64,000 nt of DNA from Streptomyces sp. NRRL S-340 (GCF_000720185.1 NZ_JOIY01000001.1:186001-250000), one strand, 5' to 3'. Numbered from the stretch's first letter, positions 41,014 to 49,919 are shown. Translations and numbers: made by a program. The notes: generated by a model not told the origin, from the sequence alone.

Positions 41014-41688
41014 TCAGTACCCCGAGGGCCGCACCAGGCCCGACTCGTAGGCGAACACCGCCGCCTGCGTGCGGTCGCGCAGCCCCAGTTTCACCAGGAT
41101 GCGGCCGACGTGGGTCTTCACCGTCTGCTCGGCGACGACCAGGTGCTCGGCGATCTCCGCGTTGGACAGGCCCTGGGCGATCAGGGTGAGCACTTCCGTC
41201 TCGCGTTCGGTGAGGTCGCCGACGCGGGCCTTCAGGGGGGTGCGGGGTCTGCCGTTCATCCGGGAGAACTCGGCGATCAGTCTGCGGGTGATCCCCGGCG
41301 CCAGCAGCGCGTCACCGGCCGCGATCACGCGGACCGCCTCGGCCAGCTGGTCGGCGGAGGCATCCTTCAGCAGGAAGCCGGACGCGCCGGCGCACAGCGC
41401 CTCGTACACGTACTCGTCGAGGTCGAAGGTGGTCAGCACCAGCACCTTGGTGCCCGGCGTCTCGGCGGTGACCCGGCGGGTCGCCTCGATGCCGCTCATC
41501 TCGGGCATGCGGATGTCCATGAGGACGACGTCCGGAGCGAGTTCGGTGACCTTGGCGACGGCGTCGGCGCCGTCCACGGCCTGGCCGATCACCTCGATGT
41601 CCGGCTGGGTGTTGAGCAGCACGGTGAAGCCCTGCCGGACCATCTGCTGGTCGTCGGCGATGAGGACGCGGATGGTGCCGCTGCTCAT
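41014..41688 (-). CDS. NarL/LuxR-type response regulator (pair 2)
   Basis: 224 aa from the ATG at 41686-41688. The phosphoacceptor is Asp58 in VLMDIRMP. The switch residues and LuxR HTH (LTERETEVLTLIAQGLSNAEI in part, VKTHVGRILVKLGLRDRTQA in part) match those of pair 1 closely over the whole length, so the two may recognise similar DNA. It overlaps its kinase gene by 4 bp and is last in a four-gene operon. Confidence 0.95.
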   Translation of the reverse strand: MSSGTIRVLIADDQQMVRQGFTVLLNTQPDIEVIGQAVDGADAVAKVTELAPDVVLMDIRMPEMSGIEATRRVTAETPGTKVLVLTTFDLDEYVYEALCAGASGFLLKDASADQLAEAVRVIAAGDALLAPGITRRLIAEFSRMNGRPRTPLKARVGDLTERETEVLTLIAQGLSNAEIAEHLVVAEQTVKTHVGRILVKLGLRDRTQAAVFAYESGLVRPSGY

Positions 41689-43187
41689 GGGGTCTCTTCT
41701 CCTGTCGGGGGCGGTGGGCCCGGCCTGGCGGTCTCCTGCGGGGCGCGGGACGTGTCCGGTGGATCGAGGACGAAGACGGGAGCGACGGCGGGGTCGGGGT
41801 ACTCGACGGCCAGGCCGAACGGACCGGTGTCCGCGAGGGGGGCCGTGCCGTCGCGGGGCAGGAACGCCGTGACGGCGAAGCCGCCGTGCAGTGTCCTGGC
41901 CGCGGTGACGTGGCCGCCCAGCATGGCCGCCCGCTCCCGCATGCCCAGCAGCCCGTGCCCGGCGCCCGGGGAGGGCACGACGGGCTTTCGCGGGCGGGAG
42001 TTGACCACGCTCAGGCACAACCCGTCGCGGATGTGCGTGACCTCCACACGGACCGTCGAACCGGGTGCGTGCCGGAGAGCGTTGCTGAGGGCCTCCTGGA
42101 CGATGCGGTACGCCGACAGCTCCACGCCCGGCGGATAGGGCAGCGGCCGGTTCCGGGAGTCCTCCGTCTCCAGGACGACCGCCAGTCCCGCGGCGCGCGT
42201 GTTCTCGACCAGGGCGCCGAGCCGGTCGAGCGTGGGCTGCGGGCCCTGCGGCGCCACCCCGGCACCCGGATCGCCCAGACCGTAAGGGTCCTCGGGGTTG
42301 GGCGAGCGCAGCACACCGAGCACGCGGCGCAGTTCGGCCAGCGCCTCCAGCGCGTTCTGCCGGATGCCGGCGAGGTTCTCCTTGAGTTCGTCGGAGGGGT
42401 TCTCCGACAGGTGCGGGGCGACCTGCGCCTGGATGGAGATGACCGACATGTGGTGGGCGACCACGTCGTGCAGCTCACGGGCGATCCGGCTGCGCTCCTC
42501 CAGCAGGGTGCGGCGGGCCCGCTCCTCGGCCGTGATCGTCGTCTGCTCGACGAGCTGGCTGCGAGCCTCGCGCAGGCCGCGCAACGCTGTGCCGACGAGG
42601 ACGGCCACCGCGGACAGGGCGAAGGCGGACAACCCGCTCCCCGTGAAGCGGTCGGCACCCAGGACGCCTTCCAGGCCGTACGTCGTCAGGCCGGTGACCA
42701 GCAGAGCCGCGACCGCGCGGCTGGCCGGCACCCGCAGTGCGAGCAGGAGCAGCACGGCGACGTGCACCGCCATCTCCGGTACTGTCCACGGCCAGCTGGG
42801 CCCGTCCGTCACTCCCGGCACGTCCCCGGGCAGGGGGGCGGGCCGCGGGAGGCCCGAATGGGACACCATGAGGGACTCGCGGCCGAGCAGCGCTGTGACC
42901 ACAACCGCGCTCAGCGACAGCAACCAGGCCGGAACCGGCCGCCACAGCGCCAGGACGACAGCTGTGGCCTGGACGAGTCCGGTGGCGAGGCCCACCTGCG
43001 CGGTGAGCCCGTAGTTGTGGGCGATGTCCTGACCGCCCGCCAGCGGCAGGAACAGGGCGAGCCAGAGGACGACGAGGTAGGCCAGGCCCCGCAGCCAGCG
43101 GTACTTCGACAGGGGCGGGGAGAGCGGCGAGGGGCGGTCACCCAGGGTCGTACGGAGGCGTCGGAGCACGCTGCCCACCCTAGACAC
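41685..43187 (-). CDS. Sensor histidine kinase, HisKA_3 type (pair 2)
   Basis: 500 aa. Membrane helices occupy about 32-205, with a loop of some 35 residues rich in Pro/Gly facing outside. The phosphoacceptor is His240 in RSRIARELHDVVAHHMS, and the ATPase N-box is VQEALSNALRHAP, followed by GHGLLGMRERA. It has an 80-residue C-terminal Pro-rich tail beyond the kinase core that pair 1 lacks. It overlaps the acyltransferase upstream by 8 bp and the regulator downstream by 4 bp. Confidence 0.94.
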   Translation of the reverse strand: MSRVGSVLRRLRTTLGDRPSPLSPPLSKYRWLRGLAYLVVLWLALFLPLAGGQDIAHNYGLTAQVGLATGLVQATAVVLALWRPVPAWLLSLSAVVVTALLGRESLMVSHSGLPRPAPLPGDVPGVTDGPSWPWTVPEMAVHVAVLLLLALRVPASRAVAALLVTGLTTYGLEGVLGADRFTGSGLSAFALSAVAVLVGTALRGLREARSQLVEQTTITAEERARRTLLEERSRIARELHDVVAHHMSVISIQAQVAPHLSENPSDELKENLAGIRQNALEALAELRRVLGVLRSPNPEDPYGLGDPGAGVAPQGPQPTLDRLGALVENTRAAGLAVVLETEDSRNRPLPYPPGVELSAYRIVQEALSNALRHAPGSTVRVEVTHIRDGLCLSVVNSRPRKPVVPSPGAGHGLLGMRERAAMLGGHVTAARTLHGGFAVTAFLPRDGTAPLADTGPFGLAVEYPDPAVAPVFVLDPPDTSRAPQETARPGPPPPTGEETP

Positions 43188-44442
43188 CGTGTGGCCTGCG
43201 CTGTTCCGGCCGGTTCTTGCCCCGGTGCACCCGGACCACCCTGGACGGCCGGTTCCCCGCGCGGCGCGGGCCGTGCTCGCAGCCGCGGAACGCCGCCCAG
43301 CACACCGCCAGGGCCAGCGCGAAGACCGGGAGCCAGGCCAGGCGGGCCGCCACCCAGCCCAGGCCGTCGGGGGCGGTGTGCAGGCCGGGGAGGCGGCCCG
43401 CGAGGGTGCCCAGGGCCGTGGTCACCATCAGGGCGGTCTGGTGCCACAGGAAGACGGTCATCGCAAAGAGGTTGACCAGGGCGACGGCCGCCCAGGCCGG
43501 CGGGCGGCGCATCAGGCGGGCGAGCCGGTCCCGCAGCAGCAGGGCCAGGCCGCACTGGGCCACACCGAAGGTGACGGCGGCCAGGGTCGGCGGATCGAGG
43601 TTGGAGACCGCCGCACCGGGGACGCCGACCATCGACGCCGGGTACCCGGCCCAGGCGACCAGCGCGGCCGTCGCCACCGCACCGCCGGCCAGCAGCAGCC
43701 GGCCCGCACGGCGGCTGTCCAGTTCGCCGCGGGCCCAGGCCGCCCCGAGGGTGTACGGCACGAGCCAGCCGGCCGGCAGGTTCAGCCAGCCGAGCCAGCC
43801 CGGCCCGCCGAGGCCGAAGCGGAGGAGGTCCACGTGCAGGACGACGGCCAGCGGCCACAGCGGGCTGAGCCGGGTCAGCAGCGGGGTCGCGGCCGTCAGC
43901 GCCGCGAAGACCAGCAGGAACCACAGGGGGGACAGCGCCAGCTTGACCAGGGTGCGGACCGTGCCCGGGTCCGCACCGTTCAGCAGGAGGGCGGCCGCCA
44001 CCATGGTCCAGAGGGCCAGGACGGCGGCAGCCGGCTTGAACAGGCGGGACAGCCGCCCGCGCAGCCACCGCGGATAGCCGGTGCCTCGGGCCCGGGCGGA
44101 CGCATAGCCCCGGGTGGCCACATGGCCGCCGACCAGGAAGAAGACGGCCAGGGTCTGGAAGACCCAGGAGATGGGCGCCAGCCAGGGCATGGAGTGCAGG
44201 GGGCTCGCGGTGTGCAGCCTCGGGTGGGGGTGGGTGCCGGTGTCGGCGACCAGCGCCGTGACCAGCCAGTGGCCCAGGACCACGCCGAGGATCGCGAACG
44301 CGCGGAGCGCGTCCACCGACCGGTCCCTCCCGGACGGGGTGGCGGCGTCGATCCGGTGGGCCACGGCCCGTATCCGGGCGGTCGCGGAGAGGTGGCGGCG
44401 CGCGGCGGAGGCCTCTCGCGCGGCACGGATTCGGTCGGTCAC
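43180..44442 (-). CDS. Acyltransferase-3 family membrane protein
   Basis: 420 aa from the GTG at 44440-44442, which overlaps the stop of the DUF1023 gene (GTGA). About ten helices. The family start RSVDALRAFAILGVVLGHW carries the conserved Arg and His. Later segments FQTLAVFFLVGGHVA, WFLLVFAALTAATPLL and MTVFLWHQTALM fit O-acyltransferases that modify cell-surface sugars or lipids. The acceptor is unknown. It is in one coupled operon with a hydrolase and a two-component system. Confidence 0.85.
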   Translation of the reverse strand: MTDRIRAAREASAARRHLSATARIRAVAHRIDAATPSGRDRSVDALRAFAILGVVLGHWLVTALVADTGTHPHPRLHTASPLHSMPWLAPISWVFQTLAVFFLVGGHVATRGYASARARGTGYPRWLRGRLSRLFKPAAAVLALWTMVAAALLLNGADPGTVRTLVKLALSPLWFLLVFAALTAATPLLTRLSPLWPLAVVLHVDLLRFGLGGPGWLGWLNLPAGWLVPYTLGAAWARGELDSRRAGRLLLAGGAVATAALVAWAGYPASMVGVPGAAVSNLDPPTLAAVTFGVAQCGLALLLRDRLARLMRRPPAWAAVALVNLFAMTVFLWHQTALMVTTALGTLAGRLPGLHTAPDGLGWVAARLAWLPVFALALAVCWAAFRGCEHGPRRAGNRPSRVVRVHRGKNRPEQRRPHGV

Positions 44443-45653
44443 CGCAGCTCCTTCGGGGCGCCCAGGACGATCCGGGCCAGGTTGGCCAGGGACGGGGACC
44501 CGGGGGTGAAGTAGGCGCTGTGGCCGCCCTTTCCGGCCGGGAAGACACGGGCGCCGAAGGCCGGGTCCACGGGATCGGTGCCGAAGCCGACGGTGGTGCC
44601 GAACAGGCCGGCCCGCACGTGCGGCACGTTCGCCACCCAGTCGCCGGCGCCGCGGGCCGCCCACACGCGGGCCGGGGTGTGCAGCTCGGCCACGGACGCG
44701 GCACCCGTGCCGGGGCTGCCGATCAGGGCGATGTCGCTGACCTCCAGGCCGGCGGCGGCGCGGCCGCAGACGACCGAACCGTAGGAGTGGCACACCAGCG
44801 CGAGACGCGGTGGCCGGCCCGGCGCGCCCACCACGGCCCGCAGGTCGCGCACCAGCCGCCGCAGCTCCGGGGCCGCCCGCTCGGCGCGCCCGGTGGTGAG
44901 GACGGTGGTGCTGACGGTGCCCGGCGTCTCGTAGCCGAGCCAGGCGACGACCGCCGGGTGCGCGGTCCGCGGGGCCTGGCGGGTCAGTTCGCGGTACAGG
45001 GCCAGCGCGCCCGCCCGGAAGCGGCCGTAGGTGTCGAGGGAGGTGTCGGAGCCGGGGACGAGGACCGCCACGCGGTCCGCGTGCGCCAGGTCGCCGAGCA
45101 CCTCGGTGACCCGGCCGGGGCCGCGCCCGTCGAAGCCGAGCAACTGGCTGGACGGGGCCGCCAGTTGCCGGTCCTCGGCCGCACGGTGCGCGTCACCGTG
45201 CGCGGCGGCCATGCGGGCCGCCTGTGCGGCGTCGGCCCGGTTGGCCGCGTAGGCCGTGGCCAGTGTCGCCCGCGTCGGGGCGGCGAGGGCGGCCGGGGCC
45301 GGGGCGGGGATGCCGGGGCGGGCCGCCGCCGACAGCGGCACCACCACCGCCGCGATGACGAGCAGCGCGAGGAAGGCCCGGCGCCAGCTGCGGGCGGGAC
45401 GGCGCCCTGCCCCGGGACGCGCTGCCGTGCCGGGGCGTGCTGCCGTCTCGCGGCGTACTCCCGTCTCGGGGCGTGCTGCCGTCTCGCGGCGTGCTCCCGT
45501 CCCGGGACGTGCTTCCCTGTCGGGGCGAGCTGCCGCCTCGGGACGTGCTCCCCTGTCGGGGCGTGCTCCCCTGTCGGGGCGTCCTCCCCTGTCGGGGCGT
45601 GCTGCCGCCTCGGGACGTGCTCCCGTCGCGCCCTTCGTCCGTTCGGACCCCAT
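44439..45653 (-). CDS. Membrane-anchored DUF1023 alpha/beta hydrolase
   Basis: 404 aa from the ATG at 45651-45653 (an ATG 9 bp upstream is also possible). The first 75 residues are Arg/Pro/Ala-rich six-residue repeats (ARPxxx). A membrane helix follows (FLALLVIAAVVVPLSAAARP). The outer domain has the DUF1023 core: VTEVLGDLAHADRVAVLVPG in part, WLGYETPG, nucleophile elbow LVCHSYGSVVC (Ser), IGSPGTG and FGTDPVDPAFG. It probably acts as a cell-surface esterase or lipase. It is first gene of the operon with the acyltransferase and two-component pair 2; a 19-bp motif lies about 110 bp upstream. Confidence 0.85.
   Translation of the reverse strand: MGSERTKGATGARPEAAARPDRGGRPDRGARPDRGARPEAAARPDREARPGTGARRETAARPETGVRRETAARPGTAARPGAGRRPARSWRRAFLALLVIAAVVVPLSAAARPGIPAPAPAALAAPTRATLATAYAANRADAAQAARMAAAHGDAHRAAEDRQLAAPSSQLLGFDGRGPGRVTEVLGDLAHADRVAVLVPGSDTSLDTYGRFRAGALALYRELTRQAPRTAHPAVVAWLGYETPGTVSTTVLTTGRAERAAPELRRLVRDLRAVVGAPGRPPRLALVCHSYGSVVCGRAAAGLEVSDIALIGSPGTGAASVAELHTPARVWAARGAGDWVANVPHVRAGLFGTTVGFGTDPVDPAFGARVFPAGKGGHSAYFTPGSPSLANLARIVLGAPKELR
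45405..45640 (-). repeat. 18-bp coding repeats in the DUF1023 N-terminus
   Basis: Multiples of an 18-bp unit encode the ARPxxx hexapeptides of the cytoplasmic tail. The best-preserved copies lie at about 45545-45600 (unit gtgctcccctgtcggggc). Repeat number is likely variable between strains. Confidence 0.7.
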
Positions 45654-45761
45654 GACCCGCATCCCCCTCCGCCGCGCCCGTCCGCCGGGCTCGCATGGAA
45701 GGGAAAGTACGGATCCGGGGACGTCGTTCGCGTCCCGCCGCAGAGCTGTTCCGGGCCGTAG

Positions 45762-45780
45762 CTCTCAGGTACTACGGGTA
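45762..45780 (-). promoter_or_regulatory. 19-bp motif upstream of the DUF1023-acyltransferase-two-component operon
   Basis: ctctcaggtactacgggta is identical to 40967-40985 upstream of pair 1, and flanking bases are also similar (gg/acc after it). On the transcribed strand it reads TACCCGTAGTACCTGAGAG, about 110 bp before the DUF1023 start. It is a candidate shared response-regulator site or promoter. Confidence 0.65.
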
Positions 45781-45945
45781 TGACCGGGACCCGCGCCACC
45801 GGACGCTGTCACGGTGCGCCGGGCCCGGCAGTCGCGGACGGACCGGGGCCCCCGCCCGCGCAGGAGCCCTCCCGCCCGCGCAGGGGCCGCCCCCGCCCGG
45901 ACCGGGGGGTCACCGGCACCGGTGACGCGGCCTCATCTCCCCGGC

Positions 45946-46920
45946 TCACCAGGCCAGTTGGGCGATCTCCTCCACCACCACCGCACACGCGTCCGCCGCC
46001 GGGTCGATCAGCGGGAAGTGGCCGACCTCCTCCAGCAGGGTCAGGCCCACCACCTCGCCGGCCTTCGCCGCCGCCTCCGTGTACGCCTCCGCCACGACGT
46101 GCGGCACGTCCACGTCCGCACGCCCCTGCACCACGGTCGTCGCGATACCGGTGGGCAGCAGCAGCGAAGGGTCCGCGTACGCCCGGCGCGTGGCGAACTC
46201 CTCCGGCCCGCCGAGCAGTTGCAGTGCCGCCTGACCGCACACGTTCAGCTTCCCGGCGACCTCGAAGTCGGCGATCGGGGCGAGGGCGACCACGCCGCGC
46301 AGCAGCGCCGGGCGGTCGGTGCGCCAGGGGGCGCCGGCGGGCAGGACGTGCCGCGCCGCCGCCCACAGGGCCAGCTGGCCGCCCGCCGAGTGACCGGTGA
46401 GCACGGTGCGGCGTGCGTCCGCCTGCGGCAGTGCCTCCCGTGCCAGCGCGGGCAGCGCGTCGAGCGCCGCCGCCACGTCGTCGAAGGTGTCCGGCCAGCG
46501 GCCCGCCACCAGCGCCCCGCCCTCCTGCCCCCCGGCCCCGGCGGACGAGGCTGACGCGGCCGGCGGGGCGCCGCGCCGGTACTCCACGTTGGCCACGGCG
46601 AAGCCCCGGCGCGCGAGGAAGGCCGCGAAGGGGGTGATGTGACGGCGGTCGTACGGCGCCCGCCAGGCGCCGCCGTGCAGCACCACGACGAGCGGGACGG
46701 AACCGGGATCCGCCGCTCCCCCGGCCTTTGCCGAGGTCGCGCGCGGGGCGTAGAAGTCGATCACCTGGTCGGGGTGGTCGCCGTACGCGGCGGTGCTGTC
46801 CGGGTCGACGGCCGGGTGCGACAGGACGGCCTCCTCCTCCGCCGCGGCACGCGCGGCGGCGCCACCGCCGGCGGTGTTCTCCGGTTCTGCGGCAGCGCGG
46901 GATGCGGCGGCGTCCGGCAT
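45946..46920 (-). CDS. kynB: Kynurenine formamidase-type alpha/beta hydrolase
   Basis: 324 aa from the ATG at 46918-46920 (GAGAGG upstream). Features are the HGGAW oxyanion motif (82-86), nucleophile elbow GHSAGG (Ser178), acid Asp269/271 in QGRADVDVP and His301 in VGHFPLI. N-terminal 45 residues are Ala/Glu-rich. Its place behind kynureninase and tryptophan dioxygenase genes indicates hydrolysis of N-formylkynurenine to kynurenine. It belongs to the alpha/beta-hydrolase type of formamidase, not the cyclase-like bacterial KynB, so the symbol reflects function only. Sequence alone would equally allow a general esterase. Confidence 0.75.
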   Translation of the reverse strand: MPDAAASRAAAEPENTAGGGAAARAAAEEEAVLSHPAVDPDSTAAYGDHPDQVIDFYAPRATSAKAGGAADPGSVPLVVVLHGGAWRAPYDRRHITPFAAFLARRGFAVANVEYRRGAPPAASASSAGAGGQEGGALVAGRWPDTFDDVAAALDALPALAREALPQADARRTVLTGHSAGGQLALWAAARHVLPAGAPWRTDRPALLRGVVALAPIADFEVAGKLNVCGQAALQLLGGPEEFATRRAYADPSLLLPTGIATTVVQGRADVDVPHVVAEAYTEAAAKAGEVVGLTLLEEVGHFPLIDPAADACAVVVEEIAQLAW

Positions 46921-47259
46921 GCTCCAACCTCTCAGCGACGGAACGGAATTGGCGGATCGGAACGAAGACGACGGACGGGACCGATCAGGAGCGGGTCCGG
47001 CCGTTGGCCGGGACGGTACCAGGCCGGTGACGTGCGCCGACACGCGGATGTCACGCTCGGTGAGGCCGGACGGCCCGGGGACCCGACACCCCGGCCGCAG
47101 CACCCCGCGGCCCGGAGACACGCCGGCCCGGAGACCGGACGTTCAGGAACCCGACACCCCGGCCGCAGCACCCGGGGGCACGGCGGCCCGGGGACCCGGC
47201 GGCCCCCGAGCCCGGGGGCGCAGGCACCGGCACGCCCCGCCCCGGGCCGCACCGGCCGT
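46921..47259. other. Gap between kynureninase and formamidase genes, with direct repeats
   Basis: About 340 bp with no gene. A 25-bp sequence beginning acccgacaccccggccgc occurs at 47081-47105 and 47149-47173, amid other CCGG-rich short repeats. The length suggests that the formamidase has its own promoter despite sharing orientation with kynA-kynU. Confidence 0.55.
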
Positions 47260-48474
47260 CTACACCTCGCCCAGCACCGCCGCCAGCACCCGCGCCGCCC
47301 GTTCCGCGTCACCGAACCCGACGTAGAGCGGTGTGAAGCCGAAGCGCAGGACGTCGGGGTGGCGGAAGTCGCCCACCACACCGCGTTCGATCAGCCGCTT
47401 CATCACGGTCCCGGCGTCGGCGCACCGCAGGGCCACCTGGCTGCCCCGCTGCCCGTGCGCCGCCGGAGTCACCGATTCCACGCGTCCTGCGGGCACGTAC
47501 GCGGCGACGCACTCCAGGAAGAAGTCCGTCAGCGTCAGCGACTTGGCCCGCACCGCCTCGATCGGCACTCCGTCCCAGACCTCCAGGGACGCCTCCAGGG
47601 CGAGCAGGGACAGGATGTCCGGAGTGCCGACCCGGCCCCGCAGCGCGCCGCGCGCCGGCTCGTACTCCGGGCGCATCCCGAAGGGCTCGGCGTGCGAGTT
47701 CCAGCCGGGCAGCGGGGAGTCGAAACGGTCCTGAAGGTCTCGGCGGACGTACAGGAACGCCGGTGACCCCGGGCCTCCGTTGAGGTACTTGTACGTGCAG
47801 CCGACCGCCAGGCCGACGCCGTGCTCGTCCAGCCCGACCGGCAGGGCGCCCGCGCTGTGGCACAGGTCCCACACGGCGTACGCCCCCGCCGCGTGCACCG
47901 CCGCCGTCAGGTACGGCAGGTCGTGCAGGCGGCCGGTGCGGTAGTCGACGTGGTTGAGCAGCACCGCGGCGGTGCGCCCGGACAGCGCTGCGGGCACGTC
48001 CCCGGGCGCGACCGGGCGCAGGGTGCAGCCGGTCATCCGGGCGGCGGAGGCCGCGATGTACCCGTCCGTGGGGAAGGTCGTCGCGTCGACGAGGATCTCC
48101 TCGCGCGGGCCACCGGCCGGCGCACCGCCCGCCTCACGGGCCATCCGCACCGCCGCCACCAGCGCCTTGAAGACGTTGACGCTGGTCGAGTCGCCCACCA
48201 CGATCTGCCCGGGCGCCGCGCCGACCAGCGGGGCGATCCGGTCGCCGATCCGTTCGGGCGCGGTCCACCAGCCGCTCTCGTCCCAGGAGCGGATGCGCAG
48301 CTCACCCCACTGGCGGCGCACCACGTCCGCGACCCGGTCCGGAACGTGCGCCGGGAGCGCGCCCAGCGAGTTCCCGTCGAGGTAGACCACCTCGTCCAGG
48401 ACGAACCGGTCGCGCAGCGCGCCCAGCTCGTCGGCGGCGTCCAGCGCCTCCGCCCTGCTCAGGAGTTCAGACAT
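47260..48474 (-). CDS. kynU: Kynureninase
   Basis: 404 aa from the ATG at 48472-48474. PLP fold-type I enzyme cleaving kynurenine to anthranilate and alanine. YLDGNSLGALP (31-41), GDSTSVNVFKAL (94-105), FPTDGYIA, WDLCHSAGALPV (202-213) and the Schiff-base Lys229 in CTYKYLNGGPG are diagnostic. The start overlaps the tryptophan dioxygenase stop by 8 bp, so the two are coupled. Length is normal. Confidence 0.95.
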   Translation of the reverse strand: MSELLSRAEALDAADELGALRDRFVLDEVVYLDGNSLGALPAHVPDRVADVVRRQWGELRIRSWDESGWWTAPERIGDRIAPLVGAAPGQIVVGDSTSVNVFKALVAAVRMAREAGGAPAGGPREEILVDATTFPTDGYIAASAARMTGCTLRPVAPGDVPAALSGRTAAVLLNHVDYRTGRLHDLPYLTAAVHAAGAYAVWDLCHSAGALPVGLDEHGVGLAVGCTYKYLNGGPGSPAFLYVRRDLQDRFDSPLPGWNSHAEPFGMRPEYEPARGALRGRVGTPDILSLLALEASLEVWDGVPIEAVRAKSLTLTDFFLECVAAYVPAGRVESVTPAAHGQRGSQVALRCADAGTVMKRLIERGVVGDFRHPDVLRFGFTPLYVGFGDAERAARVLAAVLGEV

Positions 48475-49324
48475 GCGACCGCGCCGTCCACAGCTCGGGG
48501 AACACGTTCTTCTGCGCCCGCTTCTCCAGCCAGGCCACACCGGCGGAGCCGCCCGTGCCGGACTTGGCGCCCATCGCGCGCCGGGTCGCGACCAGGTGGT
48601 CGTTGCGCCATCGCCACACCAGCTCGGCCACGTCCGTCAGCGCCTCGCCGAGCCGGGCGAGTTCGTCGTCCGGGTCGCCCTCGTACAGCGCCGTCCAGAC
48701 GGCCTCCACCTCCCGCGAGGGCTCGTGGCGCAGCGACACGTCGCGCCGCAGGACGGTGTCCGGGACGGGGTGCCCGCGCCGGGCCAGCAGCCGCAGGACC
48801 TCGTCGTAGAGGCTCGGCTCGTGCAGCGCCTTCTCCAGTTCGGCGTGGACGCGGGGCGCGCCGCGGTGCGGGACGAGCATCGACGCTGACTTCTCACCGA
48901 GCAGGAACTCCATGCGGCGGTACATCGCCGACTGGAAGCCGGAGCCCTCGCCGAGGGCGCCCCGGTAGCTGTTGAACTGGGCGGGCGTGAGCTGCCCGAG
49001 CGGCTTCCAGGAGGCGTTCAGCGCCTCCAGCTCCCGGACGGACCGCTTGAGCGCGGCCCTGGCGGTGGGGACGTCGTCGGCGCGCAGCGCACGGGCCGCC
49101 GTCTCCCACTCGTGGACGATGACGGTGAACCACAGCTCCATGACCTGGGTGGTGACCAGGAAGACCATCTCTCCGGGGTCGTCGGAGAGGGTGTGCTGGA
49201 GGTGGGTGAGCACGTCCGCCTTGACGTAGTCCTCGTACGGTGTCGTGCCTTCGAAGTCGAGATGCGGGGTCTCGGGCTCAGCTGCCTCGGCGGGACTGGG
49301 CGTCCGTTGAGCCTGGTGGGACAT
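48467..49324 (-). CDS. kynA: Tryptophan 2,3-dioxygenase
   Basis: 285 aa from the ATG at 49322-49324 with GGAG 7 nt upstream. Haem enzyme opening the indole ring of tryptophan to N-formylkynurenine. Conserved blocks: DYVKADVLTHLQH, FLVTTQVMELWFTVIVHEWE in part (His71), FNSYRGALGEGSGFQS (Arg121 binds the substrate carboxylate) and the proximal haem ligand His243 in RNDHLVATRR. It is the first gene of the catabolic operon and is preceded by about 100 bp that should hold the promoter. Confidence 0.95.
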   Translation of the reverse strand: MSHQAQRTPSPAEAAEPETPHLDFEGTTPYEDYVKADVLTHLQHTLSDDPGEMVFLVTTQVMELWFTVIVHEWETAARALRADDVPTARAALKRSVRELEALNASWKPLGQLTPAQFNSYRGALGEGSGFQSAMYRRMEFLLGEKSASMLVPHRGAPRVHAELEKALHEPSLYDEVLRLLARRGHPVPDTVLRRDVSLRHEPSREVEAVWTALYEGDPDDELARLGEALTDVAELVWRWRNDHLVATRRAMGAKSGTGGSAGVAWLEKRAQKNVFPELWTARSHV

Positions 49325-49428
49325 CGCTGTCTCCTGCATGTACTCCGGGTAGCGGTCCGCCCTGCCGTTACCGGCACGGGGCCCCGGTCCCCGACGGCAT
49401 CCTCCGCAATGTTCCCAGGAAACCGCAA

Positions 49429-49455
49429 GGCCCGCCTGCGCACGACAGACGGGCC
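49429..49455 (-). terminator. Hairpin after DUF3151 gene
   Basis: GGCCCGCCTG (49429-49438) pairs with CAGACGGGCC (49446-49455) with one mismatch over a 7-nt loop, 16 bp past the DUF3151 stop and upstream of the kynA promoter region. Confidence 0.6.
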
Positions 49456-49470
49456 AGGACGTGCCACGGA

Positions 49471-49890
49471 TCAGCCCAGCACCTCGGCCGCCGTCGGCGA
49501 GGAGTCCTTCAGGAACTCCGAGCAGCGCTCGTACTCCTCCTTCTCGCCGATCGCGCGGGCGGCGCGGGCGAGGGCGTGCAGGGCGCGCAGGAAGCCGCGG
49601 TTGGGCTCGTGCTCCCAGGGCACCGGGCCGTGGCCCTTCCAGCCGCTGCGGCGCAGGGCGTCCAGACCGCGGTGGTAGCCCGTACGGGCGTAGGCGTACG
49701 ACTCCACGACGCCGCCCCGCTCGTACGCCTCGTCGGCCAGCAGGGCCCAGGCCAGCGAGGACGCCGGGTACTTCGCGGCGACGTCGGTGGCGGAGGCGCC
49801 GCCGGCCAGCAGCTCGCGCGGCCCCGGGTCGTCGGGCAGGTGGGTCGGGGGCGGTCCCCCGAGGAGGTTCTCGTGAATGGCCATGGGCAC
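49471..49890 (-). CDS. DUF3151 protein
   Basis: 139 aa (137 if started at the second ATG). HENLLGGPPPTHLP, YPASSLAWALLADEAYERG in part and YAYARTGYHRGLDALRRSGWKG in part are the DUF3151 signature of actinobacteria. It is helical, TPR-like in feel, cytosolic, of unknown function. It follows fba in the same direction but behind a strong terminator, so it probably has its own promoter. Confidence 0.9.
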   Translation of the reverse strand: MPMAIHENLLGGPPPTHLPDDPGPRELLAGGASATDVAAKYPASSLAWALLADEAYERGGVVESYAYARTGYHRGLDALRRSGWKGHGPVPWEHEPNRGFLRALHALARAARAIGEKEEYERCSEFLKDSSPTAAEVLG

Positions 49891-49919
49891 CAGTCTGCGC
49901 CATGCCGGGAGCGGACGTG

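Noticed and set aside
47081..47173. Paired 25-bp repeats as insertion-sequence ends
   Set aside because: They are direct, only 68 bp apart, with no transposase or target duplication.
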